The notes beneath the pieces were generated by a model. That model ran no database searches. It saw only the letters and a program-made list of their open reading frames with translations, and was not told the origin of the DNA. Shown one piece after another: positions 24,395-34,566 of a stretch of DNA of 43,041 nt; the first letter of the stretch is position 1; each line of letters opens with the position of its first letter. A program made the position numbers and the translations under genes. The stretch comes from Candidatus Viridilinea mediisalina. Lineage in GTDB: Bacteria; Chloroflexota; Chloroflexia; Chloroflexales; Chloroflexaceae. Location: NCBI RefSeq assembly GCF_002532535.1, contig NZ_NQWI01000037.1:1-43041 (forward strand), written 5' to 3'.

Positions 24395-24455
24395 AAGGTA
24401 GCGGTAAGGGTGTGCGCGGGAACCAGGTTCCCGCGCACACCCTTACCGCTACCTT
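24395..24455. repeat. 61-bp perfect palindrome
   Basis: Arms of 30 bases (24395-24424 and 24426-24455) are perfectly complementary around a single central A. The left arm starts AAGGTAGCGGTAAGGGTGTG. It ends five bases before the Shine-Dalgarno of the next gene, so if transcribed it would form an extremely stable hairpin in the 5' leader. A degenerate TTTGGGGC-CAA-GCCCAA hairpin lies 19 bases before it. Confidence 0.97.
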
Positions 24456-24473
24456 CGGATAAGGAACTACCCA

Positions 24474-25334
24474 GTGCTCCCTCCTGAACTTGAAACTACG
24501 CTTGTTGCTGCGGTTGGGCCGTTGACCCGGGTGGAGCCGCTGGGGGGGAGTTTTGGTGCTGCGTTGCTGCGGGTGACGACAAGGCAAGGCCGTTTTGCGC
24601 TGAAATGGGCTGCTGCGGGGAGACCGGCGTTGATGGTTGCGGCTGAGGCGCATGGGTTGCGTTGTTTGGCCGCTACTCAGGCGCTGCGGGTGCCTGCTTT
24701 GGTGGCTGCGGCTGAGGCTTCGGCTGAACCCGCTTTTATTCTGGTTGAGTGGCTTGATGGCGCTGGGACGCGCCCCGATTTGGCGCGTTTGGGTGAACAG
24801 TTGGCTGCGCTGCATCGCCACGCTGCGCCTGCGTTTGGGCTTGAGGTTGATAATTTTATTGGCGGTACGCCACAATCCAATCAGTGGCTTGAGGCTTGGC
24901 CCGCGTTCTTTCGTGAACGCCGCCTGCGCCCACAGGTAGCGTTGGCTGCCGAGTCAGGCCGTATGCCTGCGCTCCGCCGCCATGGCTTTGAACGCCTCTT
25001 TGCCCGCTTGGATGCGCTCTTAGCAACCGATGAGCCCCCGGCCCTGATCCATGGCGATCTCTGGGCTGGCAATGTGGTCGCTGCCCCTGGCGCGACGCCC
25101 GCCCTGATTGATCCCGCTGTCTCCTATAGCCAGCGCGAGGCTGAGGTAGCCTATACGGAACTCTTTGGTGGCTTTGGCCCGGCGTTCTATGCGGCCTATC
25201 AGGCCGCTTGGCCCCTTGAGCCTGGCTATGCCGAACGCCGTGATCTCTATAATCTTTACCATCTGCTCAATCACCTGAATCTCTTTGGGGAAAGCTATGG
25301 GATGCAGGTGGATCAGATTTTACGTCGCTATTAA
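24474..25334 (+). CDS. Fructosamine-3-kinase family protein
   Basis: 286 residues with a GTG start and AAGGAA seven bases upstream. The fold is aminoglycoside-phosphotransferase-like. GGSFGAALLRV resembles the family nucleotide loop, FALKW carries the ATP-binding Lys, IHGDLWAGN (His193, Asp195) is the catalytic motif, and LIDPAVSYSQREAEVA the metal-binding motif specific to FN3K proteins. The C-terminus YNLYHLLNHLNLFGESY is also typical. It should phosphorylate ketosamines and so start removal of glycation damage. Its last 68 bases overlap the convergent GDPD gene. Confidence 0.92.
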   Translation: MLPPELETTLVAAVGPLTRVEPLGGSFGAALLRVTTRQGRFALKWAAAGRPALMVAAEAHGLRCLAATQALRVPALVAAAEASAEPAFILVEWLDGAGTRPDLARLGEQLAALHRHAAPAFGLEVDNFIGGTPQSNQWLEAWPAFFRERRLRPQVALAAESGRMPALRRHGFERLFARLDALLATDEPPALIHGDLWAGNVVAAPGATPALIDPAVSYSQREAEVAYTELFGGFGPAFYAAYQAAWPLEPGYAERRDLYNLYHLLNHLNLFGESYGMQVDQILRRY

Positions 25335-26049
25335 TTGGGATGACACTTTTGCCCAAGGCTGGGTAGTTGGTGATAATGCCGGTGACCCCCAGGGTAGCAA
25401 GACGCCGCATGCGCTCTGGTTGGTCTACAGTCCAGACGTTGACTCCGTAGCCGGCACGACGAGCCAGGGGAATGATGCGGTCGAGTCCGGGTAACCCTTC
25501 GTAGGGATGCCAGGTATGGGCCGCAATGCTGCGTAGGGCGAAGAAGGGCCAGAATTCGCGTAGGCGAACGTTGGGTCGCCATGTGCGGATGCCCATGAGG
25601 TAGCCACGTTGGAGCTCTGGTGCTGTCCGTTGAAGCTCTTGGAGGGCTTGAGGGTAGAAGGAGGAGATTAGCACCCGATCACTGAGTTGGTACTGGCGCA
25701 CAAGTTTGGCACATGCTGTTGCCATGCCATGAGCTTTGAGTTCGATGTTGAGCAGGATGCCACTCGTGCGAGCAAAGTCGAGGACTGCTGCTAACGTAGG
25801 TACGCGCTCGCCGCCAATGTCGAGTTGCTGCAACTGCTTGAGGCTGCATGTGGCAACCGGACGCCCTTGACGCTCCCAATGTTCTGTGGTAGCGTCATGA
25901 AAGACCACGAGGTAGCCATCGGCGCTGCGTTGCAGATCAAGTTCGAGCATTGCGGCCCCTTGCCGTTGCGCGAGTTCAAAGGCGGCCATGGTGTTCTCCG
26001 GGGCTTCGCCCGAAGCACCACGGTGGGCGATGATCATGGGTGTGTTCAT
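25267..26049 (-). CDS. Glycerophosphodiester phosphodiesterase
   Basis: 260 residues. The GDPD TIM-barrel signatures are IIAHRGASGEAPENTMAAF (catalytic His near residue 9), the metal ligands in LELDLQ, VVFHDATTEH (second His), LLNIELKAH and VNVWTVDQPERM. It hydrolyses glycerophosphodiesters to glycerol-3-phosphate and an alcohol. No signal peptide is present, so it is cytoplasmic. The last ~20 residues after ALGKSVIPIN overlap the convergent FN3K gene and may be a neutral extension. The start has no clear Shine-Dalgarno. Confidence 0.92.
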   Translation of the reverse strand: MNTPMIIAHRGASGEAPENTMAAFELAQRQGAAMLELDLQRSADGYLVVFHDATTEHWERQGRPVATCSLKQLQQLDIGGERVPTLAAVLDFARTSGILLNIELKAHGMATACAKLVRQYQLSDRVLISSFYPQALQELQRTAPELQRGYLMGIRTWRPNVRLREFWPFFALRSIAAHTWHPYEGLPGLDRIIPLARRAGYGVNVWTVDQPERMRRLATLGVTGIITNYPALGKSVIPINSDVKSDPPASHSFPQRDSGD

Positions 26050-26067
26050 ATGTTTGGTCGTGTTTCA

Positions 26068-26158
26068 GGATGCGTTACCGTTTGCGAGGACGCGAAGACG
26101 CGAAGAGGCGAGGATGCGACGCCCTCGCCTCTTCGCCTCACGCATCCTCGCAAGATTT
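26068..26158. repeat. GCGAAGAG/GCGAGGAT octamer-like region with hairpin
   Basis: Tandem variants of GCGAAGAC/GCGAAGAG/GCGAGGAT followed by their inverse. GCGAAGAGGCGAGG (26100-26113) pairs with CCTCGCCTCTTCGC (26123-26136). It fills the divergent gap between the GDPD gene and the GT4 gene and is related to 16488-16536. Confidence 0.85.
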
Positions 26159-26199
26159 TACAGTAACCTTCCGCTAATCTGAAATTATGGTACAACATT

Positions 26200-27339
26200 A
26201 TGCGTATTGGCCTTGATGCGCGCTATGCGACCGATCATTTCCCTGGCATTGGACGCTATACCCTTGGTTTGGCCCAGGGTTTGGCTGAGTTGGGTTTGGT
26301 TCAGCGCCTGTTGCTTATTGTAGATCAGAATGTAGCTGTTGGGCGCTACAATCTGGCTGCATTGGCCCGTCTGCCAGGGGTAGAGTTGGTGCCAGTAAAG
26401 GTTGGCCCGTTTAGCCTGCAACAACAGGTGGTTCTGCCGCTGGTGGCGCGCCACTTGGGCCTCGATCTGCTCCATTCGCCCTACTATGTTAAACCATATG
26501 TTGGCTTGCCCTGCCCCTCGCTGGTGACCATTTTTGATCTGAATGGCTGGCGTTTTCCACACAGCCTCTCGTGGCGTGGGCGTATCTTCTACCGGGCGAC
26601 GATGGCTCTGGCAGTACGCACGGCTGCGCTGGTTATTACCGGCTCGGCGAGTGCTCAAGCCGATCTGGCCCATGTCTACCGTCTGCCCGCCGAGCGGATG
26701 CTCGTGACCCCCTTGGCCACTGAGCGCCGCTTCCAACCTCAAGAGCCTGCTGTGATTGCCAGCATGCGTGAACGCTATGAACTCCCGCCGAGCTATGTGC
26801 TCTACATTGGCTCCGATAAGCCGCACAAAAACTTGGAGCGGCTTGTGTGCGCATGGGGCCAGGTGGTGGCAGCCGGGGCTCACAGTGGCATGCCTTTGGT
26901 GCTGGCCGGGCATGCGACGGGGGGCGCTGAACGTGTGCGTCAACGTGTGAGTACACAACAGCTTGATGCCTATGTACGCTTTTTGCCAAACGTTGCCGAT
27001 AGTGATCTGCCGGCGCTCTATAGTGGCGCAACGATTTTTGCCTTTCCCTCCTACTACGAAGGTTTCGGTCTGCCCCCCCTGGAAGCGATGGCCTGCGGCA
27101 CCCCCGTGCTTTGCGCCAATGCTACCAGTCTCCCCGAAGTGGTTGGTGATGCTGCGCTCACCGTGGATCCCTTCAGTACGCATGCGTTGGCCGAGGGGCT
27201 GATCAAGCTGCTCAATAACCCCCAACTGCGCCGTGACCTCAGCGCCCGCGGCCTGCAACGCGCCAGCACCTTCTCATGGCGGCGCACCGCCATGGCAACC
27301 ATGGCCGCGTATGAGGCGCTTGTAGATTGTAGATTGTAG
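26200..27339 (+). CDS. GT4-family glycosyltransferase
   Basis: 379 residues, a GT-B fold. MRIGLDARYATDHFPGIGRY is the usual start of this mannosyl/glucosyltransferase group. YIGSDKPHKNLERLV marks the start of the C-terminal nucleotide-sugar domain, and the E-x7-E motif is YEGFGLPPLE (Glu287, Glu295). It is likely to act in polysaccharide or glycolipid assembly at the inner membrane; donor and acceptor are unknown. There is no Shine-Dalgarno; TATGGT lies eight bases before the ATG. The last residues (LVDCRL) and the TAG stop are read from the TAGATTG heptamers of a MITE copy, so the natural C-terminus was probably replaced. Confidence 0.92.
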   Translation: MRIGLDARYATDHFPGIGRYTLGLAQGLAELGLVQRLLLIVDQNVAVGRYNLAALARLPGVELVPVKVGPFSLQQQVVLPLVARHLGLDLLHSPYYVKPYVGLPCPSLVTIFDLNGWRFPHSLSWRGRIFYRATMALAVRTAALVITGSASAQADLAHVYRLPAERMLVTPLATERRFQPQEPAVIASMRERYELPPSYVLYIGSDKPHKNLERLVCAWGQVVAAGAHSGMPLVLAGHATGGAERVRQRVSTQQLDAYVRFLPNVADSDLPALYSGATIFAFPSYYEGFGLPPLEAMACGTPVLCANATSLPEVVGDAALTVDPFSTHALAEGLIKLLNNPQLRRDLSARGLQRASTFSWRRTAMATMAAYEALVDCRL

Positions 27340-27431
27340 ATTGCAGATTGTAGATTGTAGATTGCCGAACATGGCGTTCCAATGGGCGTTAGCGTTCTTG
27401 ATGATGCGGCATGTTCAAGGGTCATTGGTGT
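27321..27431 (+). repeat. MITE-like element, copy 4 (left end lost)
   Basis: Six to seven TAGATTG/CAGATTG heptamers, then the conserved body and the right end GGGTCATTGGTGT. The ATACCATTTACG left end is absent because the heptamers run straight into the GT4 gene, suggesting a deletion that fused the gene end to the repeat. Confidence 0.85.
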
Positions 27432-27447
27432 GATGGGCGCAATCCGC

Positions 27448-28932
27448 CTAGCTTTCCGCAGGCGTGTGGTTGCTCATGGCGGCTAGTTCGGTGGGGCTGG
27501 TATAGGGGGTGTAGAGTGAGACAATGAAGGCGAGCATGGCAACTACGAAGGTGGATTGAAACATGGTACGCATAGCGGCGGCGAGGGCGCTGCGGGCTTG
27601 GGTGCCGAGTTCAACCATGGTGTGGTTGCCTTCACTCATCAGGGCATGGAGCGGTACTGCATCGGGGGTGAGGCCCACGGCGGCGAGGCTGGTGGCCAGT
27701 TGGAAACTGAGGAGGGCGCCTAGCACCGAGACACCGAAGGTGCCACCAATAGTGCGCGAAAATTGCAAGGTGGAGGTGGCGCTACCAAGGTCATGTTTGA
27801 CTACGCTGCTCTGCACCGCAATGAGAAAGGCCGGAATAGATGCGCCCATGCCGATACCCATGAGCGCAACTGCTACAATGATTTCGCCCCGGCTGATCGC
27901 AGGATGGATTTGAGCTAAGAGGGCGGACCCTACGACAAAGCAGCCCATACCTGCCAGCACAACAGTGCGATAGCTGAACGTGAGGAGCAAGCGGCTGGCG
28001 ATGATGCTGGTAAGCACCCACGCCAAGAGCATAGGGGTAATGGTTGAACCAGCCTCGGTGGCACTGGTGCCGAGTACGACCTGTACGAAGAGCGGAACAT
28101 AGCTGATCCCGCCAAAGAGCACCCATCCTGCAAGGACACCATGGGCGCATGCGACGGCAAAGAGGCGCATGCGTAATAACGCGAGGGGTAAGACAGGTGC
28201 AGGAGCGTGCCATTCAACCCAGAGCAGCACAGCGGTGGTGATGAGGGCGAGGCTGATTAACCCCCATGCATGCGCTTGACCCAGTTGATTCAGGCCAACC
28301 AAGAGGGTGACCATGGCCAGACTGAGCAGGAGCGCACCCGCATAGTCAATCGCTGGCCGTGGGCCACTCGGCGGTGCAAAGCCGCTCCATGCCACCCAGA
28401 CCAGCGCCGCTGCGAGGAGTGCCACTGGCAGGTTGATCAGAAACACCCATTGCCAAGCCACACGATCAACCAAGAAACCACCGATCAGTGGGCCAATCAC
28501 TGAACTGAAGCCCCATACTCCCGAAAAGAGACCCTGGACTTTGGCGCGCTGTTCAAGGTTAAATATATCACCAACAATAATAAAGGCCAGTGGTAACAGC
28601 CCGCCCGCACCGAGCCCCTGCACTGCCCGCGCAGCAATCAACTGACCCATGGAGCCCGCAAGCCCGCAGAGCAGCGAGCCAACAAAGAAGAGGCTGATTG
28701 ACACCATGTAGATGGGACGACGCCCATAGATGTCTGAGAGCTTGCCGAAGATCGGCACCACCGTCGTTGAAGTGAGCATATAGATCGCAAAAACCCAACT
28801 ATAATGCTCTAAACCCCCTAATTCGGCTACAATTGTTGGCATCGCCGTCGCAATCACCGTGCTCTCCATTGAAGCCATGAAGAGACTAATCATCACTCCA
28901 AGCGTAATTAATACCACTCGCTGTCTGGCCAC
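27448..28932 (-). CDS. MFS drug exporter, DHA2/EmrB-QacA type (14 TM)
   Basis: About 494 residues from GTG 28932. The DHA2 features are clear: TM1 LITLGVMISLFMASMESTVI with the D/E-like position, motif A GKLSDIYGRRPIY after TM2, RAVQGLGAGGLLPLAF (motif B) and GFSSVIGPLIGGFLVD (motif C of antiporters), and about 14 hydrophobic segments. It should export drugs or metabolites in exchange for protons. The frame is open to an ATG at 29025, but that part is made of a duplicated segment, and AAAGGGGG stands just before the GTG at 28932, so I prefer the shorter form. No TetR/MarR regulator gene is adjacent. Confidence 0.9.
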   Translation of the reverse strand: MARQRVVLITLGVMISLFMASMESTVIATAMPTIVAELGGLEHYSWVFAIYMLTSTTVVPIFGKLSDIYGRRPIYMVSISLFFVGSLLCGLAGSMGQLIAARAVQGLGAGGLLPLAFIIVGDIFNLEQRAKVQGLFSGVWGFSSVIGPLIGGFLVDRVAWQWVFLINLPVALLAAALVWVAWSGFAPPSGPRPAIDYAGALLLSLAMVTLLVGLNQLGQAHAWGLISLALITTAVLLWVEWHAPAPVLPLALLRMRLFAVACAHGVLAGWVLFGGISYVPLFVQVVLGTSATEAGSTITPMLLAWVLTSIIASRLLLTFSYRTVVLAGMGCFVVGSALLAQIHPAISRGEIIVAVALMGIGMGASIPAFLIAVQSSVVKHDLGSATSTLQFSRTIGGTFGVSVLGALLSFQLATSLAAVGLTPDAVPLHALMSEGNHTMVELGTQARSALAAAMRTMFQSTFVVAMLAFIVSLYTPYTSPTELAAMSNHTPAES

Positions 28933-28960
28933 ACGGCCCCCTTTGTCTATTTGGCTGATC

Positions 28961-29072
28961 AGTCCAATATTAAGACTATACTCTATTTTCTTGGCAACTT
29001 GCTCCAGCCGGGGCGGGTCTGCCATTCCACATCGAGTCCAATATTAAGACTATACTCTATTTTCTTGGCAAC
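28961..29072. repeat. 38-bp direct repeat, 74-bp period, upstream of MFS gene
   Basis: 28961-28998 and 29035-29072 are identical over 38 bp (beginning AGTCCAATATTAAGACTATA). On the minus strand each copy carries AT-rich -10-like boxes (TATAGT, TAATAT) behind TTGCCA, so the duplicated segment probably contains promoter or operator sequence of the exporter. Confidence 0.85.
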
Positions 29073-29086
29073 CCCAAGTCCTCCGC

Positions 29087-29127
29087 TTTGGTGCTGTTTG
29101 GCGACTTCGCCGCCAAACAGCACCAAA
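29087..29127. repeat. Hairpin with GGCG...CGCC tip
   Basis: Arms TTTGGTGCTGTTTGGCG (29087-29103) and complement (29111-29127) are perfect over 17 bp. The tip is GGCGAC-TTC-GCCGCC with one mismatch. It is a member of the variable-arm family. CTAGTTC heptamers follow at about 29129-29150. Confidence 0.92.
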
Positions 29128-29128
29128 T

Positions 29129-29150
29129 TCCTAGTTCCTAGTTCCTAGCT
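29129..29150. repeat. CTAGTTC heptamer array
   Basis: About three copies of the 7-bp unit CCTAGTT, the last one altered, between the hairpin and the sensor kinase gene. Confidence 0.8.
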
Positions 29151-29179
29151 CCTCATTTCTGTGTTCTTAGGATGGTTTT

Positions 29180-31639
29180 ATGCACAAACAACGTGACCAC
29201 GCAGAGCAACCTGAAGAGCAACGAGCGCCAAAGCGTAGCTTTCGCCGTCCGAAGCAGTGGCAAAGAACTCGGCGGCGTCTGCGCCACCTTGAGGCGCTAT
29301 TGCGCCTAGAACATGGTTCCTATGCCAACCCGCTGGCGCACCTCGACAACCTGATAGGTACCGTCAGTACTGATGGGTATATCCTCTACCTCAACGAGCT
29401 TGCAGCCGAGCATCTAGGTGGTACTGTACCCACATTGGTAGGCAAGCATCTGCGTGACATACTCATAGAACCAATTGCACTCCAGACGCTGAACATGTTG
29501 CGAGCCATTATGGAAGGCCAGAGTCCGCGCATCTTTGAATTGCAGGTTAGGAATCATAACCATGATGCTCACTGGTACCGCGTCTCGTTCCAACCTGTGC
29601 ATGATCGTTATGGCCAGGTGCGCTACTTCGTCGGTTGTGCCACCGATATTCACGATTTGAAGATGGCCCAGCAAGAATTGTTGGAGTTAAACCAGACCTT
29701 GGAAGATCGGGTGGCCGAGCGTACTGCCGAATATGAAGATCTCTACAACCGCTCGCCGAGTGGCTATCATTCGCTCGATCCAGAGGGGCGTCTAGTAATG
29801 ATCAACCAGACCGAATTGGATTGGCTTGGCTATACCCGTGATGAACTGCTTGGGCAACCCTATACCACGTTGCTTACTGCTGAGAGTAGAGCGAAGTTTT
29901 CTCAACAGTTTCCACGCTTCAAGGAGCGTGGTTGGATCAAAGACCTTGATCTCGAATTGTGCCGCAAGGATGGATCGAATTTTCCGGTTTTACTCAGTGC
30001 AACCGCGTTGTATGATCATAACGGCGATTTTGTAATGAGTCGCAGTACCATTTTTGATAATAGCGAACGCAAACAGGTAGAACAGGCGCTGTTGCTGGCC
30101 AACGCTGAGATGGAACGAACCCTGCGTACTCGTGATGAGTTTTTGGCCACGATGAGCCATGAATTACGCACGCCACTCAATGCCGTGCTGGCGTTGAGCG
30201 AGAGCCTGCTGGAACAGATCCACGGGCCGCTCACCCTGGGGCAAAAAGCCTCGTTGCGTCAAATTGAGCAGAGTGGTCGCCACCTACTCGATCTGATCAA
30301 CGATATTCTTGACCTCTCAAAGATCGAGGCGTCCCGCCTCGATCTTTCGCTTGAGCCAGTTGCTGTCGTTGATGCCTGTCGCTCCAGTCTGCAATTTGTG
30401 CGCGAGATAGCCCACAAGAAAAAAATTCAGATCACATGTGAACTAAAAGATGAAACGATGCAATGCAGCGCCGATCCACGACGGCTCAAACAGATGCTGG
30501 TCAACCTGCTTTCTAATGCGGTTAAGTTTACCCCGTCTGGCGGCAAGGTGAGCTTGAGTGTGGAGGTATGGCCTGAGCAGGGCTTGATCAACTTTGTGGT
30601 GCGTGACAATGGAGTTGGAATCAAGGCGGTTGATCTGCCACGGCTCTTTCAGCCTTTTACCCAACTCGATTCAAGCCTTAGCCGCCAACACGAGGGCAGT
30701 GGTCTCGGTTTGGTGCTTGTACGTCGCTTGGCAGAGTTGCACTATGGGAGCATCGCGGTCGAGAGTAGCCCTGGCGTGGGGAGCTGTTTCACCATTACGT
30801 TGCCCTACCATCCTACATTACCCCAAAACGCGACCGCGCCACCCACACCCGTGCCACAACCACTGCTGCCCCGCTCGGTACTCATTGTGGATGACTCGGT
30901 CAGCACGGTGGAGCAACTCACACGCTACCTGCAGGAGTTGCGTATCCCGACTATTGTTCATGCCCAGGCCAAGCAAGCTGTGGAGGTGGCACACTATATG
31001 CTACCTGATCTAATCCTGCTTGATCTTTTGATGCCCGAATGTTCTGGCTGGGAAATAGTTCAACAACTGCGTGAACATGCTACCACACGTAGTATTCCTG
31101 TTATGATTACCTCGGTGGTAGATGAACACAACAGCGGACTACAGCAGAGCGTTGCAGGTTACTTGGTCAAGCCAATTACACGCGAACAGTTGCGTAACGC
31201 TTTACATAAGCTTCAGATCACCACAGAGGTTGTGCATGCCTACCCAGAGCCTCCTGCAGCAACCCAAGCGAAGGAGTTTCGCCTATTGATCGCAGAGGAT
31301 AACCAGGTCAACCTCGAGGTTATGCGCGACTATCTGGAGCGCAAGGGCTTCATTGTGATCAGTGCTTCCAATGGCCGTGAGGCGCTCGCTGAGGTTGAAC
31401 GGACGCAGCCCGATCTGATCTTGATGGACATCCAGATGCCAGAACTTGATGGTCTGAGCGCCATCCGCAAGCTCCGCAGCACTCCCGCTAGTGCCAAAAC
31501 GCCAATTATTGCGCTCACCGCCTTGGCGATGCCGGGCGACCGTGAACGTTGTTTGGCTGCCGGTGCGACGGCCTACCTGACCAAGCCCATGAGCTTAAAG
31601 GATTTGGTGCTGCATATCAATCGCTTGCTGATGATCTAG
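29180..31639 (+). CDS. Hybrid sensor kinase: PAS-PAS-HisKA-HATPase-REC-REC
   Basis: 819 residues, no transmembrane segment, so a soluble sensor. Two PAS domains come first (about 50-165, LIGTVSTDGYILYLNELAAE; and about 188-305, YEDLYNRSPSGYHSLDPEGR). A HisKA box FLATMSHELRTPLNA (His327) follows, then an HATPase with NAVKF, DNGVGI and GSGLGL. Two receiver domains end the protein: phospho-acceptor Asp615 in LLDLLMPE and Asp750 in LMDIQMPE. It belongs to multistep phosphorelays but has no HPt or DNA-binding domain. The next kinase gene starts 16 bases later, so the two are probably co-transcribed. AGGATGG precedes the ATG. Confidence 0.93.
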   Translation: MHKQRDHAEQPEEQRAPKRSFRRPKQWQRTRRRLRHLEALLRLEHGSYANPLAHLDNLIGTVSTDGYILYLNELAAEHLGGTVPTLVGKHLRDILIEPIALQTLNMLRAIMEGQSPRIFELQVRNHNHDAHWYRVSFQPVHDRYGQVRYFVGCATDIHDLKMAQQELLELNQTLEDRVAERTAEYEDLYNRSPSGYHSLDPEGRLVMINQTELDWLGYTRDELLGQPYTTLLTAESRAKFSQQFPRFKERGWIKDLDLELCRKDGSNFPVLLSATALYDHNGDFVMSRSTIFDNSERKQVEQALLLANAEMERTLRTRDEFLATMSHELRTPLNAVLALSESLLEQIHGPLTLGQKASLRQIEQSGRHLLDLINDILDLSKIEASRLDLSLEPVAVVDACRSSLQFVREIAHKKKIQITCELKDETMQCSADPRRLKQMLVNLLSNAVKFTPSGGKVSLSVEVWPEQGLINFVVRDNGVGIKAVDLPRLFQPFTQLDSSLSRQHEGSGLGLVLVRRLAELHYGSIAVESSPGVGSCFTITLPYHPTLPQNATAPPTPVPQPLLPRSVLIVDDSVSTVEQLTRYLQELRIPTIVHAQAKQAVEVAHYMLPDLILLDLLMPECSGWEIVQQLREHATTRSIPVMITSVVDEHNSGLQQSVAGYLVKPITREQLRNALHKLQITTEVVHAYPEPPAATQAKEFRLLIAEDNQVNLEVMRDYLERKGFIVISASNGREALAEVERTQPDLILMDIQMPELDGLSAIRKLRSTPASAKTPIIALTALAMPGDRERCLAAGATAYLTKPMSLKDLVLHINRLLMI

Positions 31640-31655
31640 TTGAAGATAACAGCTT

Positions 31656-33749
<2,094 letters not shown>

Positions 33750-34475
33750 CGACCTCGTGCCACGCGAGCGTTGCACAGAGCAAGAGCCCCAGTGGCCCGT
33801 CGCGCCAGCCCCCAAGCTTTACATAACGAAGAAGGAATTCGCGCACTGGTGCGCCCAGGAAGTTGCGCCAGCGCACCTGACGACCACTCAGATAGAGCGT
33901 GCGTGCTTCGGCGAGGGCGTAGGCGCTCTGTTTGGCCCAGAGTTCATCAAGGCGTTCGATGTTGTGGTGAATGAGGTGGCCCTGCAACCAACCGGCCTGC
34001 CCGTCCAATGCGGCATACTCATGCACCAGGCGCTGCTCGTCGTAGTGGGCGGCACTGCGGCGCAAGATCCGCAACTGGTGATCGGGATACCAACCGCCGC
34101 CGCGCAGCGTTTGGCCAAAGAAGCGATTCTGGCGTGGAATCCAATAGCCCGCCAGCGGATCATCATCAGGCAAACTGCGTAACTCCTGGGCCAACGCAGG
34201 GCTCACACGCTCATCGGCGTCGAGGAAGAGCAGCCATGGCGTAGTGGCAAGCTGCAAGGCACGGTTGCGCTGGGCCGGAAAGCCGCGCCACGGCTCACAC
34301 ACCACCCGTGCCCCCGCAATGCGGGCCAGTTCGCCCGTCTTGTCGCGGCTACGGCTATCGAGCAGCAGCAAAACCTCGTGGCTAACCTCCCGCACACTAG
34401 CAAGACAACCAACAATGTGGCGTTGTTCATCGCGGGCAAGAATGGCTACGGTGAGATCCATAAGAGGTGTTCCGA

Positions 34476-34566
34476 TGGTGCGAGATGCGAGAGGCGAAGC
34501 AGCGAGCGGCGAAGTGGCGATCGGCGCGGGCTTCGCCTCCTCGCCTCCTCGCCTCCTCGCGCCCCT
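34476..34566. repeat. GAGGCGAA / TCCTCGCC repeat region
   Basis: Gly/Arg-like octamer variants (GAGGCGAAGCAGCGAGCGGC) followed by three copies of TCCTCGCC. It is related to the regions at 16488 and 26068 and fills the gap between the zinc-ribbon gene and the GT2 gene. Confidence 0.8.
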
